The translations under genes were made by a program, and so were the position numbers. DNA of 64,000 bases from Perlabentimonas sp034003245. GTDB lineage: Bacteria > Bacteroidota > Bacteroidia > Bacteroidales > Tenuifilaceae. The DNA is taken from positions 3,308-67,307 of the forward strand of contig JAVEYY010000027.1 of the NCBI GenBank assembly GCA_034003245.1, in the 5' to 3' direction. Shown here piece after piece: positions 44,351-53,873 of this stretch (position 1 is its first letter; the number at the start of each line of letters is the position of its first letter). The notes beneath the pieces were generated by a model. It ran no database searches and was not told where the DNA came from. It saw nothing but the letters and a program-made list of their open reading frames with translations.

Positions 44351-46279
44351 CTACATCTTCTGAATGGCCATTAGAGGTTGCCCCTTCGACACCTTGGTGC
44401 CATTGGTTACAAGTATCTTCACAATCTTACACTTAACGGGCGATTGAATCTCGTTGAACAGCTTCATCGCCTCCAGAATGCAGATTGTATCGCCCTGGTT
44501 CACAACCGAACCCTCCTCAACAAAAGGAGGAACGCTCTCCGATGATCCCCGGTAGAAAGTTCCCGCCATCACGGCGTTGATGGTTTCCGATGTATCAATC
44601 TTCTCAACGGGTTTTGGTTTCTCCACCTCCTGCACAGCAACCTCAGTGCGTGTTTCAGCAATAGGTTGTTCGGTCACACTGTGAGTGTATCCATTGCTTG
44701 CGCTACCATTCCCCGATTTTAGCGACAGGTTAAACTCGCCTTTGCGGATGGTTATCTCGTTAAGCTGCATCCTCGATGCGCGCTCAATAATGGCGTTAAG
44801 CCCCACGTAATCGTCGGCGCTAAGGATTGGCGCAAGCGCCTCCTGCTTAGCAGCCGCCTCGGTTTTGGGTTTGCCGTTGGTAATGCTCTCGCCCTCGATA
44901 TCGGCTGGCGATTTGGGTCGCTGATCCTTGGGCAGGGCTCTCCACTTAAAGTACTCCATCGACACCTCGGGGAATAGGCAGTACGATAGAATATCCTCCT
45001 CGTTTTGAATTAGCTCAGGATTTGCAATTCCCTTTGTAGCCGTAGGTAGAATAGGCTTAAGATCGTCGGCAGGCCGATGGTCAATGGGTTTCTCGTCGCC
45101 CAGAATTTTCTTCACCAGTTTTGGGTCGATGGGCGCAGGCGAAAGGCCGTACATTCCCTTCACGTAGCTTTTCACCTCCTGTGGAACCATTTTGTATCGC
45201 TCACCGGTTAGCACGTTCATCACGGCCTGTGTTCCCACAATCTGGCTGGTGGGGGTAACCAGCGGAGGATAACCCAAGTCCTTACGAACCCTTGTCACCT
45301 CCTCAAGCGCTTCGGGGAGTTTCTCAATGGCATCCTGCTGCTCGAGCTGCGAGCGGAAGTTCGAAATCATTCCACCAGGAATCTGGTGAATAAGAATCTC
45401 GGAATCGATAATGGGCTCAAAGCCTCTACCCTTGCTGCGCTTGGGATATAAGTCGGTAAAGTACTTGTTCACTTTGCGTAGCGCCTCCACATCGAGGTTT
45501 ACCTCAAAATCGGTCTCGCTAAACATGGCCACCATAGTCTCTACTGGGGGCTGCGACGAGAATCCGGCCATGGCCGAAATGGCGCAATCAATGGCGCCCG
45601 CGCCAGCCTTTACCCCATCGAGGTAGGCCGACACGGCCATTCCGCTGGTTGCGTGACAATGGATTTGGATGGGAACATCAACCTCCTTGGTAAGCGCCGA
45701 AACCAGGTTTGTGGCCATGGTGGGCGACAGTAAACCTGCCATATCTTTTATACACAACGAGTCAATTCCCAGCGCAACCTGCTCCTTGGCGTACTGAACG
45801 TACTTCTCAACCGTATGAACAGGGCTAATGGTGTACGACAGCGTGCCCTGGGCATGAGCTCCGTATTTCTTCACGGCCTTTATGGCCGATTGCAGGTTTC
45901 GGGTATCGTTTAAGGCATCAAAAATGCGGAAGATATCTACACCATTCTCGTGGGCAGTGGCCACAAACCTATCAACCAAATCGTCGGGATAGTTCTTGTA
46001 GCCCACAATGTTTTGCCCGCGAAGTAGCATCTGCAGCGGTGTTTTCTTGGCCTTCGACTTAATTAGGCGAAGCCTTTCCCAGGGGTTCTCGTAAAGGTAT
46101 CGCAGACACACATCAAATGTTGCGCCGCCCCACACCTCCAGGGAGTAGTAGCCCACATTGTCGATGGTATCGATAATGCCCAAAATATCGTCGGTGCGCA
46201 TGCGGGTTGCCCAAAGCGACTGATGACCATCGCGAAGCGTGGTATCGGTTATTCGTAGTATATTCTTCTTGGTACTCAT
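44351..46279 (-). CDS. Carboxyltransferase of pyruvate/oxaloacetate type with biotin-carrier domain (PycB/OadA)
   Basis: A 642-residue protein. The HMGL-like TIM barrel begins ITDTTLRDGHQSLWATRM, has the metal/substrate motif IQIHCHATSGMA, and is followed by the conserved PYC_OADA domain. After a flexible linker comes a biotinyl domain with the biotinylated lysine in ILEAMKLFNEI. It would transfer carboxyl groups between biotin and a 2-oxoacid. It follows accD and accA on the same strand, with 33 bp after accA. No biotin carboxylase or OadB/OadG gene is in view, so pyruvate carboxylase and decarboxylase roles cannot be told apart. Confidence 0.92.
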   Translation of the reverse strand: MSTKKNILRITDTTLRDGHQSLWATRMRTDDILGIIDTIDNVGYYSLEVWGGATFDVCLRYLYENPWERLRLIKSKAKKTPLQMLLRGQNIVGYKNYPDDLVDRFVATAHENGVDIFRIFDALNDTRNLQSAIKAVKKYGAHAQGTLSYTISPVHTVEKYVQYAKEQVALGIDSLCIKDMAGLLSPTMATNLVSALTKEVDVPIQIHCHATSGMAVSAYLDGVKAGAGAIDCAISAMAGFSSQPPVETMVAMFSETDFEVNLDVEALRKVNKYFTDLYPKRSKGRGFEPIIDSEILIHQIPGGMISNFRSQLEQQDAIEKLPEALEEVTRVRKDLGYPPLVTPTSQIVGTQAVMNVLTGERYKMVPQEVKSYVKGMYGLSPAPIDPKLVKKILGDEKPIDHRPADDLKPILPTATKGIANPELIQNEEDILSYCLFPEVSMEYFKWRALPKDQRPKSPADIEGESITNGKPKTEAAAKQEALAPILSADDYVGLNAIIERASRMQLNEITIRKGEFNLSLKSGNGSASNGYTHSVTEQPIAETRTEVAVQEVEKPKPVEKIDTSETINAVMAGTFYRGSSESVPPFVEEGSVVNQGDTICILEAMKLFNEIQSPVKCKIVKILVTNGTKVSKGQPLMAIQKM

Positions 46280-46312
46280 GGTTACATGTTGATTTAATGG
46301 CGAAAATATTAA

Positions 46313-47152
46313 CTAGTTATCGGTGGAGAACTTACCCATTGCGGCATACTTCTCGTATCTGCTATCTAACAAATTGTCAACAGATAAGTTCTTAAGCATA
46401 TCAAGATTTTTGAGGATCGACGATTTAACCGCCTCGGCTGTGCGGTTGTAATCGGTATGTGCGCCCTCGTTGGGCTCGGTGATTATCTCGTCGATTACGT
46501 CAAGCCTCAACAATGCCTCGGCGGTAAGGTTAAGCGCCTCGGCAGCATCGGGGGCAAACGATGCATCGCGCCACAGGATTGATGCGCAGCCCTCGGGCGA
46601 GATTACGGAGTAGATAGCATTTGATAGCATCAGTATTCTATCGCCTACACCTATTCCAAGCGCTCCGCCGCTTCCGCCCTCGCCAATCACCAGCGAAACG
46701 ATGGGAACCTCAATCTTGGCCATCTCGGTAAGGTTCTTGGCAATGGACTCAGCCTGCCCACGCTCCTCGGCCTCAATGCCGGGGAAAGCGCCAGGGGTAT
46801 CAATTACAGTTACAATGGGGATGTTGAAACGCTCGGCCAGCCGCATTAGGCGCAGCGCCTTGCGGTAACCCTCGGGCTTAGCCATGCCAAAGTTACGCTC
46901 AATGTTCTCGTTGGTATTTTTGCCCTTGTTGTGCCCAATTAGCATAACCTTTTGGTCGCCAATCTGTGCAAATCCGCCCACTATGGCGGGATCGTCGGCA
47001 AAGAAACGATCGCCGTGAAGCGGAATAAAATTGCTAAAAACCAAGCTTATGTAATCCTGTAGAATGGGCCTATTGGGATGACGGCTAACCTTAACCGTTT
47101 CCCATGCGCTCTGCGCATTAGCCACCTTATCTTTTAGTGAATTCTTACTCAT
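46313..47152 (-). CDS. accA: Acetyl-CoA carboxylase carboxyltransferase subunit alpha
   Basis: With AccD forms the carboxyltransferase that makes malonyl-CoA for fatty-acid synthesis. The 279-residue protein lacks the longer N-terminal coiled extension of E. coli AccA but has the crotonase-fold core: GDRFFADDPAIVGGFA, VTVIDTPGAFPGIEAEERGQ, GEGGSGGALGIGVGD and MLSNAIYSVISPEGCASILW. It begins 16 bp after accD. Confidence 0.96.
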   Translation of the reverse strand: MSKNSLKDKVANAQSAWETVKVSRHPNRPILQDYISLVFSNFIPLHGDRFFADDPAIVGGFAQIGDQKVMLIGHNKGKNTNENIERNFGMAKPEGYRKALRLMRLAERFNIPIVTVIDTPGAFPGIEAEERGQAESIAKNLTEMAKIEVPIVSLVIGEGGSGGALGIGVGDRILMLSNAIYSVISPEGCASILWRDASFAPDAAEALNLTAEALLRLDVIDEIITEPNEGAHTDYNRTAEAVKSSILKNLDMLKNLSVDNLLDSRYEKYAAMGKFSTDN

Positions 47153-47168
47153 AGTAAAATCGATTAAG

Positions 47169-47996
47169 CTAGCGATTGTAGTAGCTAAGCAAATTGCTGA
47201 TAAAGTGCTTCATATCTTTACGGTTCACAATGGAGTCGATAAAACCGTGAGCCAATAAGTACTCGGCGGTTTGAAAATCGTCGGGTAGCTTCTCGCCGAT
47301 GGTCTGCTCAATTACCCGGCGGCCAGCAAAGCCAATTACCGAGAAGGGCTCGGCAATGTTTATATCGCCCATCATGGCGTAGCTGGCGGTTACTCCACCC
47401 GTTGTGGGGTTGGCCAGCACCGAGATATAGGGGATATTCTTCTTGTTAAGCCTGGCAATACCATTGCAGGTTTTGGCCATCTGCATAAGCGATAGCACGC
47501 CCTCCTGCATCCGCGCACCTCCCGACTCGGAGAATACGATGTAGGGAATGCCCTGCTCATTGGCAAAGTTTGCCGCTCTTAGTATCTTTTCACCGGTTCC
47601 ACTTCCTAAACTTCCTCCCAGAAATCTGAAGTCCATAATGGCCACCGCTGCACGAATGCCATTGATGGTGCCATGCCCAGTTAGCACCGCCTCGTTAACG
47701 CCCAGCTTCTTCTTGCTGGCCTCATACTTATCCTTATAGCTACCCTTTAGGTCCACGAACTTAAGCGAGTCAACCGGGCCAATATTGGCAAACAGTTCCT
47801 GAAAGGAGTTATCGTCGAACAGGAGCTTAACCCGCTCGCTGGGTGTAATGCTGCCGTGGTAGTTGCATGCGGGGCAAACGCTCAGATTGCCAATCCACTC
47901 GCTCTCGTAGATATGCGAGCCGCATTTTTTGCACTTAACCCACAGGCTTTTTGATGAGGGTTTAGATTTTCCCTCAGCCATTGTATACCAAGCCAT
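47169..47996 (-). CDS. accD: Acetyl-CoA carboxylase carboxyltransferase subunit beta
   Basis: The 275-residue partner of AccA. A four-cysteine zinc ribbon (CKKCGSH ... CPACNYH) precedes the crotonase-fold core with FRFLGGSLGSGTGEKI, FSESGGARMQEGVLSLMQMA and NPTTGGVTASYAMMGD. ATG 47981 is a possible later start. First gene of the accD-accA-carboxyltransferase run. Confidence 0.96.
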   Translation of the reverse strand: MAWYTMAEGKSKPSSKSLWVKCKKCGSHIYESEWIGNLSVCPACNYHGSITPSERVKLLFDDNSFQELFANIGPVDSLKFVDLKGSYKDKYEASKKKLGVNEAVLTGHGTINGIRAAVAIMDFRFLGGSLGSGTGEKILRAANFANEQGIPYIVFSESGGARMQEGVLSLMQMAKTCNGIARLNKKNIPYISVLANPTTGGVTASYAMMGDINIAEPFSVIGFAGRRVIEQTIGEKLPDDFQTAEYLLAHGFIDSIVNRKDMKHFISNLLSYYNR

Positions 47997-48189
47997 ACTT
48001 GAATTTATTTAGATGTCACAACCAAAAATTGCCCCAATGTACCCAACAAAAGGGAGGGACAAAGTAAACACTTTTTTAAACAATAGTTTAGATTTTTGAT
48101 GAGAAATATACATCTCAACCACCACAAACCACGCTTTTAAAGGGTTGTGAGTCGATTGGGATCGAAACTAATTCGAAGTTCTGCGCCGA

Positions 48190-49554
48190 TTACTGCGCCC
48201 ACGATGGTGGCCCTGCCTCTCCGCCAATGGAGATATCCTCGAGCACAACCTGTCGGGCGTCGCGCAGATCGAAGGCAATTTGTGCCTTATCAATCTTCAC
48301 GTTGGTAAAGTTGATATTGTGTATCTTATGCGTTGGGAATCCATGCACCACAATCCCTGCCGCGGTGGCCTCGGGACAGTAAACATCCTCCACAAAAATG
48401 GAGTGAATACTGGTTACATGCCCTTCGCCCTCCTGATGGTAGAACGAGGTGATAAAGAAGCAGTCCTCAACGGTTTGGAGCTTAATGTTGCGGAAAAAGA
48501 TATTGGAGATCTCTCCGCCCCGATCGGGGTTCGATTTTATGTAAAGCCCGCGCTTTAGGTAACCCCATGCCTCGCAGCTATCGACATAAACATTGTGAAC
48601 CCCAGCCGACATCTCGCTGCCAATCACAATGCCATGCAGTCCGCGCAGCTTGCAGTTGCGGACAATTATATTCTTGGAACTCAGGCCCAGCGTTCGTCCC
48701 TCCAGGTCGCGACCCGCCTTAATGGCCACGTTATCGTCGCCATTGTTAAACTCCACATTCTCGATCAGCACATCCTGCGAGTACTCGGGGTCGATGCCAT
48801 CGTTGTTCTTGTTGTGCGTATCGAAACGCACGCCCCTTACGGTGGCGTTGGTGCACATCAGCAGGTGGATGCACCAGAAGGGTGAGTCGATAATCTTTAC
48901 ATCCTCTATCAGGATATTCTTACAATCGTAAAGCTGGATAAGGTGCGGCCTAAGGTAGTGCCCCTCGCCAAAGATACGCTCTTGCAACGGCACGCTGCCG
49001 TTATTCATCTGCCGCGAGAGCTGCTGGCTTGGCCCTTGAACCTCGCGCCACAGCTGCCAGGTGTTGGCTGCAGCACCATCGATTAGCCCCGAGCCGGTGA
49101 TGGCGATATTCTCGCACTGGTAGGCGTAGATAAAAGGGCTGTAGTTGAACAGCAGTGTTCCCTCCCAGCAGGTGGACACCACGGGCAAGTAGTGCTGCGG
49201 GTTGCTGCTAAAGCGCAAATGCGCCCCCTCGGACAAATGCAGCTCCATATTACTTACCAGGTGGATTGGCCCATGGAGCAGGTACACGCCAGCAGGAACA
49301 ACTACCCTTCCCCCACCCGACTGCTGCGCAGCGCTTATGGCCGCATCGAAGGCAGGTTTACTATTGGACATGCCATCGGCAGCTGCGCCAAAGCTTGTAA
49401 CCACAAACTCGCGCTGAGGAATGGTTGGGGGAATTATCCGCTTAAGAATCTCCTCCTTGGTGTCGAATTGGCTATGTATGCTATCTGCAGGCGAGCATGA
49501 CCAAAGCACTGAAACACTTACCAGGAAAAACAGGAAAAAGGGTTTTAGTCGCAT
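48190..49554 (-). CDS. Glycoside hydrolase family 28 lipoprotein (polygalacturonase-like)
   Basis: A 454-residue lipoprotein (signal ending VLWSC) with a right-handed parallel beta-helix. GH28 catalytic landmarks are present: NNDGIDP, GDDNVAI, LHGIVIGSE and RGLYIKS, corresponding to the NTD, DD, GHG and RIK motifs. It should hydrolyse pectin-like polygalacturonate or rhamnogalacturonan outside the cell. The opening segment (FVVTSFGAAADGMSNSKPAFDAAI) is standard. No SusC/SusD pair is adjacent. Confidence 0.92.
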   Translation of the reverse strand: MRLKPFFLFFLVSVSVLWSCSPADSIHSQFDTKEEILKRIIPPTIPQREFVVTSFGAAADGMSNSKPAFDAAISAAQQSGGGRVVVPAGVYLLHGPIHLVSNMELHLSEGAHLRFSSNPQHYLPVVSTCWEGTLLFNYSPFIYAYQCENIAITGSGLIDGAAANTWQLWREVQGPSQQLSRQMNNGSVPLQERIFGEGHYLRPHLIQLYDCKNILIEDVKIIDSPFWCIHLLMCTNATVRGVRFDTHNKNNDGIDPEYSQDVLIENVEFNNGDDNVAIKAGRDLEGRTLGLSSKNIIVRNCKLRGLHGIVIGSEMSAGVHNVYVDSCEAWGYLKRGLYIKSNPDRGGEISNIFFRNIKLQTVEDCFFITSFYHQEGEGHVTSIHSIFVEDVYCPEATAAGIVVHGFPTHKIHNINFTNVKIDKAQIAFDLRDARQVVLEDISIGGEAGPPSWAQ

Positions 49555-49683
49555 GGTTATGGGGTTTTAGTGAGTTAGCTTCGTCGGGGTGTAATAATTG
49601 ATCTAGGTACGGGTAGAGTTTAGTTGGCTACGAATATACAACTTCAACAGCGATTCTCAGCCGAGCTGAGAATTTTTGAATTA

Positions 49684-49758
49684 CCGGTGGCTTCGACAGG
49701 TGTTACAGTGAGCGTTTCGACAAACTCAGCGTAACACCTGTCGAACTGCTCAGCCACC
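49684..49758. repeat. Inverted-repeat element with TTCGACAGG core
   Basis: The 21 bases at 49686-49706 (start GGTGGCT, core TTCGACAGGTGTTAC) recur inverted at 49731-49758 with a 7-base insertion. A TTTCGACAAACTCAG segment lies between. The TTCGACAGG core recurs near 55,180 and inside hsdR at 60,164, so it is a dispersed repeat family. The rest of the 49,555-49,952 gap shows no gene except the operator listed separately. Confidence 0.7.
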
Positions 49759-49906
49759 GCAACAACAAAGCTTTGTCAAAGAGCTGCAACCGACCGAACC
49801 GACCGCAGGGAGCTAATGACCAAAGGTAATAACGGACCTCACAAGCACCTCTGAAAATAAAATAATTTGAACGAATAATCTTGCTGCCGCACCCACGCTA
49901 TATTTC

Positions 49907-49929
49907 GGCAGCATTCTTATTTTGCTGCC
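49907..49929. promoter_or_regulatory. Operator dyad upstream of the AbiEi-like gene
   Basis: GGCAGCA (49907-49913), 9 bases, TGCTGCC (49923-49929), followed by AATTTATAG. The same dyad with the same spacing stands at 50707-50729 before the toxin gene. AbiEi-type antitoxins are known to repress their own operons through inverted repeats, so this is the likely site. TATATTTG (49948-49955) may be the -7 element of its promoter. Confidence 0.65.
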
Positions 49930-49952
49930 AATTTATAGTTTTTTAATTATAT

Positions 49953-50720
49953 TTGTATTCAAATCTTAAAGCTATCGCAACAGATAAATTAAATATTGAA
50001 CAACTTAAAGACTATTTCAAAGACAAAGAGACCTTTGAAACATCAGATATTGTAAATTTTTTCGTACAAAGGGAACCCGAAATAAAAACTACCACAGTAA
50101 ATTGGAGAGTTTATAGTTTGGTGCAATCTGGCGTTTTGAATAGGATTGGAAGAGGACGATTTGCAATTGGTAAAAGCAGGGTTTATACACCTGAAATTTC
50201 ATCAACAATAAAATCTGTTCACTCAAAGCTGAAAAAACAATTTCCATACTTAAGAATGTGTGTTTGGAATACTTCTGCATTAAATGAATTTATGATTCAT
50301 CAGCCAGGAAGATTCTACGTACTTATTGAGGTGGATAAAGCAGCTGCACAATCAGTGTTCTATTACCTAAAAGAGCAAAAATTCTCAGTATTTATTGAGC
50401 CCACAAAGGATCTAGTCGACAAATACTTGCTCGATAAAAAGGAAACCTTAATCGTAAAATCTTTGGTTTCAGAGGCGCCATTACAAACAATAAACACAAT
50501 CACCTCGCCAACAATTGAAAAAATGTTGGTTGATATTTTTTGTGATGATATAATATTTGCAGCTCAACAGGGTTCTGAAATGAGAGCTATTTTTCAGGAA
50601 GCATTAAATAAATACACTGTAAATGTGAGTCGTATGATGCGATATGCCGATAGGCGAAGGAAAAAAGAAATCTTTCGTGAATATTTAAATTCCATATCAA
50701 GTTTACGGCAGCACAGTTAA
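49953..50720 (+). CDS. AbiEi-like antitoxin/transcriptional regulator
   Basis: A 255-residue protein with an N-terminal winged helix (FETSDIVNFFVQREPEIK ... LVQSGVLNRIGRGRFAIG) and a C-terminal domain of the AbiEi/DUF6577 kind. It is followed after 21 bp by an AbiEii-type nucleotidyltransferase, the gene order of type IV abortive-infection toxin-antitoxin pairs. The start is uncertain: TTG 49953 overlaps a -7-like element and the next ATG is too late, so initiation may use another codon just downstream. Base composition is more AT-rich than the core genes. Confidence 0.75.
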   Translation: MYSNLKAIATDKLNIEQLKDYFKDKETFETSDIVNFFVQREPEIKTTTVNWRVYSLVQSGVLNRIGRGRFAIGKSRVYTPEISSTIKSVHSKLKKQFPYLRMCVWNTSALNEFMIHQPGRFYVLIEVDKAAAQSVFYYLKEQKFSVFIEPTKDLVDKYLLDKKETLIVKSLVSEAPLQTINTITSPTIEKMLVDIFCDDIIFAAQQGSEMRAIFQEALNKYTVNVSRMMRYADRRRKKEIFREYLNSISSLRQHS

Positions 50721-50729
50721 TATGCTGCC
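50707..50729. promoter_or_regulatory. Second copy of the AbiE operator dyad, before the toxin gene
   Basis: GGCAGCA (50707-50713), 9 bases, TGCTGCC (50723-50729), then AATTTATAG. It straddles the antitoxin stop and ends 13 bp before the toxin ATG. Arms, spacing and right flank match the site at 49907-49929. Confidence 0.65.
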
Positions 50730-50741
50730 AATTTATAGGAT

Positions 50742-51809
50742 ATGATAGATAAAGATAAAATTACGTTAGACTGGATCGCTAAAATTTCTAAAGAAAACCG
50801 AAATGCCGATAGAATATTGGTCGAAAAGGTTATTCGTGCCCTTTCACTACTGGAAGGTTTAGTGAAACAAAAGCTGTCTTTCGTTTTCAAGGGGGGTACA
50901 GCATTAATGCTTCAGGTGAGTTCACCAAAAAGGTTATCGATAGACATTGATATTATAATGCCTGTAAAACCTGAAAAACTAGATGAATTACTAGATGGTG
51001 TTGCTTCAGAACAAGGTTTTCTGAGAAAAGAATTGCAGCAGCGCACTACAGATTCGAAAATTGATAAAGCTCACTACAAATTTTATTATCCCCCATTACA
51101 TAAAACAAGCCAAGACGAAGAATTTGTGTTGCTTGATATTCTTTTTGAAGAAGTGCAATATAAGAACCTGGTTGATCTTAAAATTCAGTCTTCATTTGTA
51201 CCGGAAAAAGAATCTCCATTAACCGTTAAATCGGCATGTTTAGAAGATATAACCGGCGATAAGTTAACAGCATTTGCCCCAACCACTACCGGTATCCCAT
51301 ATTTTAAGGGCAAGGATAGCATGGGCATGGAGATCATTAAACAGCTATATGACATTGGCAATCTGTTTGACAATGTGACCGACATAGAAACAATTAAGAC
51401 CACATTCAAAAAATTTGCTAATACAGAACTTGAGTATAGGGACCTGAATACCCTTACTGATAAAGACGTTCTGGAAGATATCTATCAAACCTCATTATGC
51501 ATGGTAACCAGGGGTGCAGACGGAAAAGGTAATTTTGACCAATTACTACTAGGTATCCAGCGTGTTTCGAGATTTATTCTCTCCGAAAGTTATCACATAG
51601 AAAGGGCCATTACCCATGCTTCAAAAGCTGCTTATGTTGCAACATTAATAAGACATGATTACAAAACTATTGAAAAGTATAGTGACCCATTGCAAATGAA
51701 AGATTGGCTTATTGCCCAACCAATAAATACAAAGCTAAACCGTTTGAAAAAGTCCAATCCGGAAGCCTTTTTTTACTGGTATAAAATTTATGAATTAGAA
51801 ACAAATTAG
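50742..51809 (+). CDS. AbiEii/AbiGii-type nucleotidyltransferase toxin
   Basis: A 355-residue protein with the DNA-polymerase-beta-fold signature FVFKGGTALMLQ followed by RLSIDIDIIMP, giving the GG(S/T)x(n)DxD metal site. AbiEii toxins transfer nucleotides, reported to favour GTP for AbiEii, and cause growth arrest on phage infection. The conserved downstream segment ACLEDITGDKLTAFAP is also present. All visible catalytic residues are intact, so the toxin is probably active. Confidence 0.88.
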   Translation: MIDKDKITLDWIAKISKENRNADRILVEKVIRALSLLEGLVKQKLSFVFKGGTALMLQVSSPKRLSIDIDIIMPVKPEKLDELLDGVASEQGFLRKELQQRTTDSKIDKAHYKFYYPPLHKTSQDEEFVLLDILFEEVQYKNLVDLKIQSSFVPEKESPLTVKSACLEDITGDKLTAFAPTTTGIPYFKGKDSMGMEIIKQLYDIGNLFDNVTDIETIKTTFKKFANTELEYRDLNTLTDKDVLEDIYQTSLCMVTRGADGKGNFDQLLLGIQRVSRFILSESYHIERAITHASKAAYVATLIRHDYKTIEKYSDPLQMKDWLIAQPINTKLNRLKKSNPEAFFYWYKIYELETN

Positions 51810-52092
51810 GGTGTATGGGATATTCAACAGTACATTACGCCGGTAACTAGACAAAAAACCGAAAAAGGATTTGCAGCACCCGCAGAGCCCGTCGAAGTGA
51901 CCTTGATCGTACTTCTATGAACCGGTGGGTTTAGTGTTTTAAATTAAAATATAACCCTACGGATAGAGATATTGTAAATTGCAGTCGCAAATTTCACGAT
52001 CAAAAAATGCATGCTTTGAAATTTTAGCACTAACTTACCCACTATTGGATCGCTATGAGCAATTTGATTTTTGAACCCATTAATTAGTGGTC

Positions 52093-52491
52093 ATGGCAAC
52101 AAGACCTTTACTTATTCTGGTTGTAGTGATTGTTACTCTAAACTATTCATGCCTCAACAGGCAATTTGTTGATGGAAGAGCGGAACTAATTTCCATCGCA
52201 GATACAGCGCTGAACGACTCATCGGTTTTTCTTGGATATATCCATCAAATAGATTGGGAAGAGCCATATCCTTCGGACTATTTTAAGATATGGGTAGAAA
52301 ACACACCATTTGAAACAACAGCTAGCCCTAATGGATCCTATTTCCTGAAAGTCGTTCCGGGAAAATATACATTAAAAGGCCAAACTGCCTCGGGAAGCTG
52401 GGATAGACTAATTGAAGAGGTAAAGGATATTGAAGTTGCTAAAAACAAAAAGTATAGAATTGATTTTTACATTGGATATACCATTGAGTAA
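52093..52491 (+). CDS. Small putative lipoprotein with carboxypeptidase-regulatory-like fold
   Basis: A 132-residue protein from ATG 52093 with a hydrophobic signal and probable lipobox (VIVTLNYSC). The mature part looks like a single beta-sandwich of the carboxypeptidase regulatory type (ETTASPNGSYFLKVVPGKYTLKG). No catalytic motif is seen. An in-frame GTG at 52087 is less likely. It stands alone. Confidence 0.6.
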   Translation: MATRPLLILVVVIVTLNYSCLNRQFVDGRAELISIADTALNDSSVFLGYIHQIDWEEPYPSDYFKIWVENTPFETTASPNGSYFLKVVPGKYTLKGQTASGSWDRLIEEVKDIEVAKNKKYRIDFYIGYTIE

Positions 52492-52690
52492 TGAATAAAA
52501 AGCGCAAAAAATAGTAATGGGTTCGCTATTGGGAGTTTATTCTAAAAAAATCGTTAAGCCTTTAAAACATAACACCAAGTATATAATACCGTGATCTGTG
52601 ATGTTAAACCAAACGCTCAAATTTATATAACAGAATAAAATGTATTTTAAAAAATACAGTTATTGAATTAAACCCAAAAACATTAGAATT

Positions 52691-53485
52691 ATGAAAAGGA
52701 AAACTTTAAGTGCTTTACTAGTTTTGGTCATTTTTTTATCCTCAACCTCCATGAAACCTGTAGATGAAAAAAACTATATTAAGTTTAATGGTAATTTACT
52801 TGTCTCAAAATATGAGCTTACCAACGAAGAGTACAATGCTTTTCTGAGAGAATTAAAACTAACCAATCAAGCTGATATAATCAATAAATGTACTCCCGAC
52901 TCTGCCCTATGGGCAACAATGACAAGTTATAGCTATGGCAAACCATTTACGAGCCACTATCACTTTCATCCAATGTATATGAACTTTCCAGTTGTGAATA
53001 TCTCAAAGGATGCAATTAATTTATACTGCTCTTGGTTAACAGAAAAATACAACAGTAACGCAAAGAGGAAATTTAAAAAAGTGAAAGTGAGACTTCCAAG
53101 TGAAAAAGAGTGGAAAATGTTTTCGTCCCCATTGCCAGGTCACAATTTGCCTTGGTTTGGCACATTTCCTTACGTTTTAAACTCAAAGAAAAAAGAAAGT
53201 ATATGTTTCCTTGCAAATCTGAAAATGAAAGACTTTACCACTGGCGACTATAATTATGTTTGGGATGGAGGTTTTATATCATTGCCTGTAGGAAAGTACC
53301 CGGCAAATCGGATAGGGCTGTATGACATTATTGGAAATGTTGCAGAATACACAAATGATGGCAAGGTAAAAGGAGGAAGTTGGGCTAATACTCTTGAAGA
53401 AAGCACCATTGAAAAGGTGCAGGATTTTAACATACCTGACCCTAGAGTTGGCTTTAGACTAGTTATTGAAATAATTGAAGAATAA
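52691..53485 (+). CDS. Secreted FGE-sulfatase (SUMF1) domain protein
   Basis: A 264-residue exported protein (signal MKRKTLSALLVLVIFLSSTS) with one formylglycine-generating-enzyme-like domain: VSKYELTNEEYNAFL, VRLPSEKEWKMF, GLYDIIGNVAEYT, VKGGSWAN and PRVGFRLV. True FGE enzymes use a pair of cysteines; the cysteines here are not placed like that pair, so it is more like the non-enzymatic GldJ/GldK-type members found in Bacteroidota envelopes. It is AT-rich and isolated. Confidence 0.82.
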   Translation: MKRKTLSALLVLVIFLSSTSMKPVDEKNYIKFNGNLLVSKYELTNEEYNAFLRELKLTNQADIINKCTPDSALWATMTSYSYGKPFTSHYHFHPMYMNFPVVNISKDAINLYCSWLTEKYNSNAKRKFKKVKVRLPSEKEWKMFSSPLPGHNLPWFGTFPYVLNSKKKESICFLANLKMKDFTTGDYNYVWDGGFISLPVGKYPANRIGLYDIIGNVAEYTNDGKVKGGSWANTLEESTIEKVQDFNIPDPRVGFRLVIEIIEE

Positions 53486-53873
53486 AAAAATCATAATGAT
53501 TGTCCGCTATGACCCCTAAATCCTTAGTGTCAATGCGAACTACGAAGTGCTCGACAAAGTCAAATCCTCGTACTTTGAGGATTGAAGCAACTTAGCGAAG
53601 CGATTTCACCGAAGTTAATCTCTATTAATTTGTATAACAAAAGATTGCTTCTCCCGAAAAAGAACGTCGGGATCGCAATGACGTTATCCCCCGCTGCCGT
53701 ACGCGTCCTCTCGTGTGGCTTTGCGGCAGCAAAACATTACCTAACCCCAATAGCACTTAGGGCTACTTGGCTAAACTAACCAATTCCTTTGCTTGGTTAC
53801 CACGCGTGAGAACACGCGCGGCAGAAGGTGTTCATTGTAAAAAATACCGTAAGCTTCTTCTTCAAGATAAAAA
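53486..53873. repeat. Gene-free repeat mosaic
   Basis: No gene is supported. A segment near 53,691-53,720 (CTGCCGTACGCGTCCTCTCG) is imperfectly inverted at 53,799-53,824 (core ACGCGTGAGAACACGCG). TTGCTTCTCCCGA and TCGGGATCGCAA near 53,646-53,678 form another stem. TTGTCCGCTATGA near 53,500 resembles the ends of the hairpin region at 7,640-7,797. Confidence 0.5.

Noticed and set aside
53582..53779. 65-codon plus-strand open frame
   Set aside because: It lies in a repeat mosaic with inverted repeats and has no recognisable protein features.
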